DNA of 64,000 nucleotides from assembly GCA_023091735.1 (NCBI GenBank), contig JALKBU010000070.1, positions 1 to 64,000 of the forward strand, read 5' to 3'. The notes below the pieces were generated by a model. The model was not told the DNA's origin and made no database searches. It was given only the letters and a program-made list of their open reading frames with translations. The translations under genes were made by a program, and so were the position numbers. Source of the stretch: Trichomonas tenax (lineage: Eukaryota > Parabasalia > Trichomonadida > Trichomonadidae). Positions 52,301-60,295 of this stretch are shown here, piece by piece (within the stretch, counting starts at the first letter, position 1; each line of letters begins with the position of its first letter).

Positions 52301-52478
52301 CGGAATTGACTTATTCGTTAAACTTGCACAAGTTTCCGAAGAATACAAGTTTGCTGTTACTGCACGTGCTCTCAATAACTGCGATGGATTGTTAACGAAA
52401 GTTGATGTTGACTACTCATTGATCGGGCAACTCATGGAAATGAGAAATGGAATGAGAAAGAGACTGATCACAGAATGA
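49350..52478 (+). CDS. TKL-family protein kinase with C-terminal ARM-like repeats
   Basis: A 1042-residue kinase. Residues 1-195 are helical, with no named domain. The kinase domain covers about 195-452: glycine loop IGTGATGNVF (201-210), VAIKQL lysine, HRDLKTLNVL with catalytic D315, DFG D333, activation segment GLVGTYNYMAPE, FSFGMMLWEM and RPTFEQI, all of TKL (tyrosine-kinase-like) type. LKTxN replaces LKPxN, as in many TKL kinases. Residues 520-1042 are a helical ARM/HEAT-like solenoid. This architecture is expanded in trichomonads. Substrate unknown. The stop is TGA, followed by an in-frame TAA within 24 bases. Confidence 0.92.
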   Translation: MEPCRYIPDLIDSIRQINETISNVVVYKKEVILLRTWLGRLSQLFESCTLIRKQRALFEEQEALKSVHDNLNTLMNTIKLLTEGVWITIAFKWHAVEPTNSMLATTAAIKSACIELDINIENYEPTPSDYTEDYHEIYHVLAPAQNTTPGIKDRLKSIVKFLEEHNLPKATAVQDSIIAEIFSHIKEFEVDRQDFSTREQIGTGATGNVFKAVQISTNKVVAIKQLNNMDLTEPEIECLKRELAILSSLHHPYLIEFVGATSSPPYWIITEFMDNGSLYSCLRDRRLNPTDITKIAYQSACGIAYLHSKNVIHRDLKTLNVLVSQNNEARVCDFGISRSIDSQIMTGLVGTYNYMAPEVISRAKYTLKADTFSFGMMLWEMLTSQVPFSYFANSYQIGDLIVKGQRPEFPRNTPPQLKDLIESCWAQDPEQRPTFEQIKSIFIRSRIAFPGSDLNKLAKFYERAQAQGDYEDPAIKSTRKATLMNISLDKPKTIDDIIISLIADPTNSTIPDLIRSEVLANKPEIIPKLQQKHFVAKCASSLYKFSEADVICYALIKVMDSTNCIAEFVNAGGINSLIQLMEQNNAKFADAISKLIVYISPSVQPSSALQLFQKCLEKKYYETACIIMEAKPDVDYKDLLELYKYDLLSGPQMKYRGKLFHIYVTMCGFSPDLAKHINVDLVVSNASVDFAQNICRIDEFKNSLRQSDIVYLIKAINDKKNTPDMKNAAAVIISVLPLKVLEILADRKQFIDNIFSLTHIETAGKLMFRLCQFPGASKYILQNKAYLQQNIGTPSILSLFIRLGAFFPSLVISEGYAVDKALSLLKHKVPQLPEVCLRILGILSSAPQFLPCCENVAETLFTLLQIGALSQLETTLAVGCLYNISELSPFKKLAPQVLSLAETNSDYAGLVFRIVSRCPLPRANIGISGRILDLVIHFLAGEDKYGSVAACEILMKMAQNPDYMRAVEMSSVSSKLNSAMSKECGIDLFVKLAQVSEEYKFAVTARALNNCDGLLTKVDVDYSLIGQLMEMRNGMRKRLITE

Positions 52479-52742
52479 TATTTTTATTTATTTATTTAAA
52501 ACTTTTTATTATGAATCTGTTTTTTCTCATTCTAAAATCTAACAGAACATAGAGAAAATAGAAATTATATTTTTTTGCTCAATGAGAAGTGTTTTAAAAA
52601 CTGTATAAATGCTATATAGATAGCTTAGGATATAGTCTACATATGTCCATAAAAGATATAGTTTGTTGATGCTTCAATAGTCTAAAAAAGCATTTTTTTG
52701 TAAAATATAAATAAGGTTAAATAGCAAAATCACAGAAATCGA
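52479..52742. other. Intergenic spacer
   Basis: AT-rich, under 300 bp. It ends in AAAAGTGCCA, the recurrent motif, only a few bases before the ML-domain ATG. Confidence 0.4.
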
Positions 52743-52754
52743 AAAGTGCCAAAA

Positions 52755-53252
52755 ATGTTTTGGTTTTTGCTTTTTCTTGTTCGAAGCGATAGGAGCAAAA
52801 CAGAATACCACCAGTGTCCGACTCAGCTGAAGCAGTACTTCTCGATCAAAAAATTCGAAGTTTTTCATCCTGGAGATGCGCGCGGAATTAATATTTTAGT
52901 ACAAATCGTCGCTGAACTTAACCACAAGGTTCAGGAGCCTTACATAGAAATCCAAATCGGTCAAGGAAGGATTCCTTACATAAGAATGATGGATCAACTT
53001 TGTAAACCTGGTATTCTGATTTGTCCGGCCTCATTCTCACAGCTAGTTTACGGTGCTCAGATTCCTTTACCATCTACAATGCCAACTGGTGAATATGCAC
53101 TTCAAATAATATTTAGAGAAGGAAATGAACGACTTTCGTGCTACGAATCAACTCTCAAGATCAAAAATGTAGATATCGAACAGATGCAGATCGATGAACA
53201 AGAGCGTCACGCGAAAGAAGAACAAGATTACCTTGAATCACAAGAAGACTAA
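52755..53252 (+). CDS. Secreted ML-domain (NPC2/MD-2-like) lipid-binding protein
   Basis: A 165-residue protein. Signal peptide MFWFLLFLVRS (1-11), then an ML domain: early Cys (HQCP, C21), long beta strands (GINILVQIVAEL), the Cys pair in QLCKPGILICPASFSQLVYGAQIPLP, and the final strands with a Cys in RLSCYESTLKIKN. This is the order seen in NPC2 and in phosphatidylglycerol/phosphatidylinositol transfer proteins. It would bind a sterol or phospholipid in a lysosome-like or extracellular compartment. The C-terminal 30 residues are acidic and helical, beyond the usual domain. ATG at 52755 directly follows AAAAGTGCCAAAA; a GTG within that motif is not the likely start. Confidence 0.82.
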   Translation: MFWFLLFLVRSDRSKTEYHQCPTQLKQYFSIKKFEVFHPGDARGINILVQIVAELNHKVQEPYIEIQIGQGRIPYIRMMDQLCKPGILICPASFSQLVYGAQIPLPSTMPTGEYALQIIFREGNERLSCYESTLKIKNVDIEQMQIDEQERHAKEEQDYLESQED

Positions 53253-53698
53253 TGTAATTGCAATCTATGCATCATACTATAAATTAATTGTTTGTTTTAC
53301 CTTTAATAAGATAATATTTGATAATGAAATTCAAATTCAGCATAACCATAGCAAAACACAATTTCTTATTAATGTATTTGATATATATATATATAAGCGA
53401 TTCGGATTAATAATTCAGATCAAACACACAGATTCTAGTTTTATTAATATTTATTGTAACAAAAATTTGTGTTCAAGCTAAAGAAAGTCAATAAAATTCT
53501 TACAAAGAAAAGTTATATTAAAATTTTCACTTTCAAAGCTTTGTTCACAACATTAACATCAAAATATAAATTATTATCGAATCACAAGAATTAAATGCTC
53601 AAACTTTGTGAATTTCGCAAACATTGGTTCAGATATTAAAATAAGTTTTAAAATGAATAACGATATTTACAATAATCAATCACAAGACAAAAGAAATA
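53253..53698. other. Intergenic spacer between convergent genes
   Basis: AT-rich. Contains a short (TA)n run near 53382. No gene supported. Confidence 0.4.
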
Positions 53699-56290
53699 TT
53701 AGAACTTTGTTGCTTCAGCCTGGAAGTATTTGAGCTTCTCAACATCCTTCCTTGCGCGCTCGAACAACTGATCGATGGCGTCCTCGTCGATGTTGAAGTC
53801 TGCGATTCCGTAGATAGCACCGAGACGCTGCTTGACGTGATTGATGTAGTCCTTCTTCTCCTTTGTGAGCTTGTTTTTGATGTCGCTGATCTCCTTCTGA
53901 GACTCCTGCTTGACTGATGCGATATGTGCCTGGAAGTTCTTCTTGTCGTTTGTCTGCTGCTTGTTAGACATCTCCGTGATTGCGTTGATCTTCTGTTCGA
54001 GTTCCTTGATTGTCTTCTGCAACTTGACTTTCTCTAACTCTAGGTTCTTTGCCTTCTTCTCGTTCTCGGCACTGACTTCATTGGACTTCTTTGAATCCTG
54101 CTTGGCCTTGTGTGCCTTGTCTGTCATCGCTTGAAGGGATTCTGTGAGAGCAGCCTTCTGGTTCTCCATTTCTGTTGCGATGGCGTTCATTTCAGCCTCG
54201 TGCTGCTGCTTCATCTCCTTCATCATTGTTCTGGCCTTCTTCTTTGTCTTCTCGAGCTTATTCGTGAGGTTCTTGATCTCCTGCTCCTTCTCCTTGAGAG
54301 CTTCTGATTCCTTAGCGGCTGCTTCGTGCTGCTTCTCTTCCTCGCAGTGCTGCTGGTGAGAGCAGTTGATGTCGTCGAGGCACTTCTTGAGGTTGATGTT
54401 CTCCTCGTTGACCTGTGTTAAAGATGCCTGAAGAAGTTTGTTCTTCTTCTTCAACTCTTCGAGTTCCTGTTCGTTCTTCTTGGTGACTTCCTGCTCCTGC
54501 TCGAACTTTGTGTTCTGTGTCTTCGCGCTCTTGAGCTGCTCCTTGATGGCCGCGTTCTCCTTCTGTAAGAGATCGATGTCGGAGTTGAGCTGCTCGACTT
54601 CAGACTGAAGAGCCTCCTGCTCGTGCTGCTTCTCGTTGAGCTCGTTTCTGGCATCGCGGAGCGATTTGTGGATCTCCTTGCGTGTGGCCTTGAGGTGCTC
54701 AATCTTGGCAAATAAGTCATCGAATGCGTTTGTGATCTCAGAGATCTCACCGACGCCGCACGTCTCCAAGTGCTGCATGAACTGCTCCTTGGCAGCGAGA
54801 GCACCCTGGATCGATGTGACCTGCTCGCGGAGGCGCGTGTTGATGAGGAACATAGCACCAATAAGGGAGCCGAGTTCCTTGTCGCTCTGTGAGACTTCGT
54901 TGACGATCTGCTGTCTGCGCTCGAGTCCGGATTCTCCGAATAAGTCGAACTGTCCGAACATTGGGCCGAGCAACTCAGCACACTTGTTAAGGCAATCGCA
55001 GTTTGTGCCCTTCTCGCCGATGAGATCGAGGAAGGCCTTGTCTTCTATAGCGAAAGCAGCTGTGTTGATCTTCTCCTGTGTGAACTCGAGGTTCTTCCAC
55101 TGCGTCAACAATGAAGAAAGCAACTCCTCGAGCTTGTCAGCGCGTGCTTCGAGCTTCTTGAACTCATCATCGAGCTTCTGGTGCTCCTGTGATGCGTTCT
55201 GTGCCTTGCTCTCGAAGGATGTCAAGTCCTTGGAAAGCTCGTTGATGAGAAGCTGGACCTTGTGCGTTGGCTGGAAGTGCTCGTAGTTGAAGATTGTCTT
55301 GATGCGCTCAACGATCTCGTCTGGGAATGGAAGAGAAAGCTCATTGAAGTTGACGACATCGCCAAAGCTCGCTGGCGTTAGAGCGGAGAGCTTCCTGACC
55401 TTCTGTGTGAGTGTTTCCTTCTCAGCTGTCAAAACTTGAAGCTGCTCTTCATAGTTTGTGACCTGAGCATTGAGGCGCTGAGAATCTTCGAACAACTGGT
55501 TCCTCTCTTCTGAGACCTGGTTGAGCTCATCGGTCTTGGCCTTGTGCTCCTCTTGAAGAGCCTGGAGTGTCTCTTCGAGGTTCTGGTTCTTGGCGTTTGA
55601 GAGAGCAAGTTGCTGATCGGACTCTGAAGCATGGGCGGTCATTTCAGCGAGTTCGTCGCTCAACTGCTCGTTATCAGCGAGTGCCTCCTTGAGGCATGTG
55701 TCGAACTCCTCGTTGGCTTGGCATGTCTCGGCGAGCTTGTCGTTAGCTGCACCGATTGTGCTTGTGAGCTTCTTGTTTTCCTGATCGAGTTTCGCTCTCT
55801 GCTTCGTCAACTTGTTGACACGCTCTGTTGTTGTCTTTAACTGGTCCCTTGTGGATTTTAGCTCTGCCGTGAGGCGGGCAACCTCAGACACAAGATTCTG
55901 GCGCTCTTCTGTGTTTTTAGCTAATGTAGAATTTGTAGCGGACATGTAAGCATCAGCCTTCTCCTTTTCGCTTGTTATCTTGTTGTTCAATGTCTCTATC
56001 TCCTTCTCGTAGGCCTGGTTCTGCTTATCAGTCTTCGCCTGCAAATCTCTGATCCGGGCCTTCAACTCGCAGTTCTGCTGGTGGAGAGGGTCAACCTTGG
56101 CGGCTGTTGTCAATGCCTGAGCGAGCTGCTTGTTGAGATTGTCGATGTTTGCCTGAAGCTGTGTGTTCATCTGCATCAAGTGCTGGTTCTGGAGCTTCAT
56201 CTGTTGTATCTGTAACAAGTCGCCCTTGGTGTGGCTGCCGGTGGAGCGGCTCCACCCCGAAGACATAGAGGATTGGGAGGAATTATACAT
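53699..56290 (-). CDS. Long coiled-coil protein, probably cytoskeletal or Golgi-associated
   Basis: An 863-residue protein. After a short Ser/Gly-rich head (1-25), almost everything is coiled coil with regular heptads, rich in Gln, Glu, Lys and Asn, broken by a more globular stretch at about 300-480 (LTPASFGDVVNFNELSLPFPDEIVERIKTIF... and NCDCLNKCAELLGPMFGQFDLFGESG). The C-terminal 25 residues (NIDEDAIDQLFERARKDVEKLKYF) are predicted helical. No motor, GRIP or other named domain is seen. GC-rich codons suggest strong expression, which fits a structural protein of the trichomonad cytoskeleton, but a vesicle tether is equally possible. Confidence 0.85.
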   Translation of the reverse strand: MYNSSQSSMSSGWSRSTGSHTKGDLLQIQQMKLQNQHLMQMNTQLQANIDNLNKQLAQALTTAAKVDPLHQQNCELKARIRDLQAKTDKQNQAYEKEIETLNNKITSEKEKADAYMSATNSTLAKNTEERQNLVSEVARLTAELKSTRDQLKTTTERVNKLTKQRAKLDQENKKLTSTIGAANDKLAETCQANEEFDTCLKEALADNEQLSDELAEMTAHASESDQQLALSNAKNQNLEETLQALQEEHKAKTDELNQVSEERNQLFEDSQRLNAQVTNYEEQLQVLTAEKETLTQKVRKLSALTPASFGDVVNFNELSLPFPDEIVERIKTIFNYEHFQPTHKVQLLINELSKDLTSFESKAQNASQEHQKLDDEFKKLEARADKLEELLSSLLTQWKNLEFTQEKINTAAFAIEDKAFLDLIGEKGTNCDCLNKCAELLGPMFGQFDLFGESGLERRQQIVNEVSQSDKELGSLIGAMFLINTRLREQVTSIQGALAAKEQFMQHLETCGVGEISEITNAFDDLFAKIEHLKATRKEIHKSLRDARNELNEKQHEQEALQSEVEQLNSDIDLLQKENAAIKEQLKSAKTQNTKFEQEQEVTKKNEQELEELKKKNKLLQASLTQVNEENINLKKCLDDINCSHQQHCEEEKQHEAAAKESEALKEKEQEIKNLTNKLEKTKKKARTMMKEMKQQHEAEMNAIATEMENQKAALTESLQAMTDKAHKAKQDSKKSNEVSAENEKKAKNLELEKVKLQKTIKELEQKINAITEMSNKQQTNDKKNFQAHIASVKQESQKEISDIKNKLTKEKKDYINHVKQRLGAIYGIADFNIDEDAIDQLFERARKDVEKLKYFQAEATKF

Positions 56291-57055
56291 TTATGATTCT
56301 TTAAACGTACACATTTTCCTCTGAAAAAAATTCGCTTTGATGTACGTTTAGAAATTTGATGCGTTTTTATTTTTTCATGTTTCTGATGTGTTTAGAAATA
56401 AATCACTTTGATATTCGTTTGTTTTATAGCCTGTGGAGATATAATACGCCAAGATTAAAGTTGCATTTCTAAATCGAAGATGAATATCTCTTAAAATCCC
56501 ATAATCTTTTGGATTCTATTCCATTGTATCTTCTACATCCATATTTATCTTCCTTTTTGCTTTAATGCCAAATAATATTTGTTCCATCTTAAATATTTCG
56601 ATTTTATCGGATGCTGATCAAAATTTTGACACGCAAATCTCAAGTTATTATAAATATCAAAGAAAACAGATGAAAATGACATTTCAAAATCGAATTCTGA
56701 AATTTTCTTATTTTGGTTCTGTGAACATGAAATCATCATATCAAAGAACTTTGGGCATTTATCAACTTAGATTCGAATGATGAATTTGATTTTGTAATCA
56801 AAATATGCAATTCAATGATTTCATTTTAAAATGTAACTAAATAAATGAGTTCATATCGAAACATGAGAATGGTTTATCATAATTATTGAAAGTGAGAGTT
56901 CAATTCTGATTATTTTAATTCAAACATTAAAATAATAATCAAAATTAAATAAAAGATTGATAAAATGTTGTATAAATCGCTTGAATTGCTTGAAAAATCG
57001 AGTGCCTTTAATCAAACACATTATAAATTTACAATGATATTTTTTTATTATTTAA
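56291..57055. other. Intergenic spacer, nothing recognised
   Basis: AT-rich spacer of about 0.8 kb. Small frames on both strands at 56545-56780 overlap each other and have no domain. Confidence 0.4.
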
Positions 57056-57775
57056 TCAATTTAAGAATTTGAGGTGATTGAGAATCGCAACCCACGACAT
57101 AATGACTGGGACACATAATGCGTAAGTCCAATACATTGTGTAAGAAACTTTTGATTCTCCAAAACCAATGTTTATAGAAAGATGATGTCCCCATTGTGAT
57201 GTAGGTGCAGCAGCGATCAATGCTAAGAACTTTGTTACGTCCTTGTCCATTTTGAGAGCATTGGCAACACCAATGCAAAGGAACGGCTGAATTATCGCAT
57301 GTGCCAAAAATCCAACAATTAAATCTGCGATATTGAATCCAATGAAACTGTGGTTCCAAACGAAAATGCCATTTGCATAATACATACAGGCAGCAATCGG
57401 TTTCTCCATGTTGCCAAAGAATGTGGTCATTGCAACAGGCATTTCAAGTGGAATCAAAATCCAAATCATTCCGAGAACTGCGCAAATATTTAATGAAGAA
57501 AAGATTTTGAGCAAAATCAATTTTGTAATTGTGTTTGTGCCCTTCTTCTCATCTTCAGCTGATTTTTGACTCTCAACATCTTTATTTTCTTGTGCTGTGT
57601 CGATATTGTCTTCTTTTGTTTCAACTGTAACTTGTCCGCTTTCATCCTTCACTATTATATATAATCATAGCTATTATTCAATTTGATTACTCCAGCGATG
57701 AAGCCAACGAGCAATGCAGCGAAGATGATGAAGGAAACCTGGAGGCTGTCTAGGTAATCAATCATAATGGAAAAA
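57056..57775 (-). pseudogene. PIN-like auxin-efflux-carrier-family transporter, internally deleted
   Basis: An ATG at 57775 begins MIDYLDSLQVSFIIFAALLVGFIAG, the first membrane span of a Mem_trans family transporter, and stops at TAA after 37 codons. From 57652 the C-terminal half is open: an acidic linker, then ITKLILLKIFSSLNICAVLGMIWI, LEMPVAMTTFFGNMEKPIAACMYYANG and ALIAAAPTSQWGHHLSINIGFG. The second to fifth spans are missing, so the gene is internally deleted. A related decayed copy lies at 58912. Confidence 0.75.
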
Positions 57776-58911
57776 ATACATGTTTCACTCTCAATTATAA
57801 ATCAAAATTTGAGAAACTGAATGTTATCAGACTAATAAATCTATATGTATTGATCAAATCGTGTCTTGACACAATCCTCTCAAAATTGTAAATAGAGATA
57901 ATTCATTAACTTGCAACTGTCTCATCCACATTGTTTTTACCATTCTCTATCGATTTTACCGATGATCCATGTTTGGAGAAGGTGATAAATAACCTCGGTG
58001 TCAAACAAATTTCATTACAATAATGTGTTTTTATGGCTAGAATCGGATATTATTATTACTCAGGATTTAAATAAAAAATTAAATGATGAGTTCAAGCGGA
58101 TTGAAAATGTTAAATCTTATGATAAAAGTGATCCATACATATCAATGAGCATTTTCAATAGCAAAATAATATTCAGTTCAAATATCGACCGAACATGAAA
58201 TTGTTTGATATAGATGAGATAAGTAGATATTATATAGTGTGTTGTGACGTTTTTTGCAATCAAATTTTATAATAAGGCTTTTGAAATTCAAAATCAATCT
58301 CATCTATAGGCTTCTATAATGAAACTCTCGAACCTTGCTAGAAAATTTGAAGTTGTGCGTGCTGTGGGAACTAAACTTTCTTAGAAAAACTAATAATAAC
58401 CTTAAATGGCTTGGGATAACACTTGGATTAAACATGTTTTTTCTATAGGGTAGTTAATGTTAAATCTTCCCAATTATTTAAAATTTCCTGGAACTTGATT
58501 TCTATGGCAGTCAAAACAAAGGCTCATTTAAAAAGCCAAAAAAGAAGTTTTTATATATCGTTTATCTTCAGAATTATTTGGGGCTTTTCAGTAAAATTTG
58601 AACTTAGCATAATATATGAAGTAGAACAAGTCCGATCATTTTTGTGTCACGTTTATGATTTTTCTGAACTTTACTATAAGGTTATACGTTTTATGATATA
58701 TTTGGCATCTACACCATATACTGATCCAAAATTTCTATTTATTTTATGCTAATAGGCACTTTTTCAGTGTGGGATTACTTCTATCAATCTTTTGATAGAA
58801 AATGAATCAGCATATGATGTCAAAACAAATTATCGAGTAATGTTTAAATTTGAGACAATTGAAAGGAGTAATTCAAACAATTTTGTGACATCAGAATTCA
58901 AATTCGCAACA
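57776..58911. other. Intergenic stretch between two transporter remnants
   Basis: About 1.1 kb, AT-rich. Frames starting with GTG or TTG at 57998 and 58495 have no domain. TTTTGTGACATCAG near 58880-58893 is a motif of the recurrent kind before the next remnant. Confidence 0.35.
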
Positions 58912-59978
58912 ATGGCGAGCACGAACATGTACGTGAATGTCGTTCAAGTGTCCATAGTCATGCTTCTCCTTATGGCTATTGGATACTTATCTTCGAAGTT
59001 CCAGATGTTCGAAGCACCAGGTTTTGGTGGATTCTGTATATTTAGTGGAAAAATTGCTTTTTCATTACTCCTTTTTGAATTAATTGGAGGAATAGCGTTC
59101 AAAGATATCTCTCAAAAGCCCCTGATTAGCTCTTTATTATCTTCTGCATGCATTCATGTATTACTGCCAGGATTATTGTTCTTCAAATTTGAAAGCAAAC
59201 TTGAAATCTCCCTTTCGACAGTTTGCCCAACGTGTTACATTAACTACATCATTATTGGTCTCCCGATATTTAGATCAATCTGGGGAAATAATTATGATGT
59301 TATTCCATCAATTGCATTGTTTTCAAACTGCATCATCAGTGTTCCTCTGTTCATCATTGGATAGAAGATATTTGCAATTCAGAAAGAGAAGAAGAGATTG
59401 ATCGAAGTAGCTATGAAGAAGAAAGAAGAAACTAAAGAAGATGTTGAGATCCCGGACTTGAGGACAACACCGAAAGACATCGGAATGGCATTTCTCGCCG
59501 CACGCAAGTCTCCAATCGTCACTGGAAACGTTGCAGAACTAATCTGGTTTGCGATCGGTGTCAAGCTCCCGATATTCCTTCATGACTTGACAACATTCTA
59601 TGGCAACTGTGTTGGATATCTCGCGCTCATCGGCTTGGGGAGATTCATTCACAAAAACTCATTGATCAGTTGCCCGTGGTGGTAGCTCGTCATGTGCTTG
59701 ATTGTCAGATTCATCGTATATCCTGTTGTCAGTCTAGGTTTCTGTTTCGCGTTCAAACTCGAAGGAAGGATTGCTCGACAATGCATCTTCCTCGTGATGC
59801 TTCCGACAGCGAACTCAACATTCATTCTCGCCGAGTCAATGGTGTCGGAACAAAAGTCCTTTCAACGATGATTCTTTGGTGCCTCATATTCATCGTTCCA
59901 GTTATATTACTGTGGACATTCATATTGAACCATTTCAATCTCTTTATTGATGATTTATCAGATATTTCCATCCAATAA
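58912..59978 (+). pseudogene. PIN-like auxin-efflux-carrier-family transporter, two stops and a frameshift
   Basis: ATG at 58912 (MASTNMYVNVVQVSIVMLLL) opens a full-length Mem_trans transporter. The frame runs to TAG at 59362 (FIIG-stop-KIFAIQKEKK), continues with the charged loop and LAARKSPIVTGNVAELIWFAIG, meets a second TAG at 59683 (PWW-stop-LVMCLIVRF), and shifts frame near 59860 before the last span (ILWCLIFIVPVILLWTFILNHF). All spans of the family are still recognisable. It was probably an efflux permease of unknown substrate. Confidence 0.8.
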
Positions 59979-60295
59979 AAATTAAATTTATTTGTTTCGT
60001 TGACTATTTTCCCAAAAAATAGCTTATGAACGAATTACCAAAATTTCATTCATCTTTTTTATTTCCATCATATGGTAATCATTGTATGTTTATTGTTGAA
60101 AAATCTTTGGTGTGCTCACAAAAAAAAAATTATTGCTGGAAAATCTTTGGTAATTTGTTGGCAAAAAAATCATGACAAAAGAAACAGAAAACTTATAAAC
60201 ATATGCAGAATGGTCCATTCTTTGTTTGAGTGTTTATAGAAATTGAATTCAGAAAAGGAAGGAAAATTTCTACCATCAGAAATTTTTTTTCGCTG
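59979..60295. other. Intergenic spacer
   Basis: About 300 bp, AT-rich, with a partial direct repeat of the type GGAAAATCTTTGG/GAAAAATCTTTGG at 60097-60150. Promoter of the next gene not obvious. Confidence 0.35.

Noticed and set aside
53194..53481. 95-codon frame at the end of the ML-domain gene
   Set aside because: It overlaps the real gene in another frame, then continues into AT-rich spacer, and has no domain.
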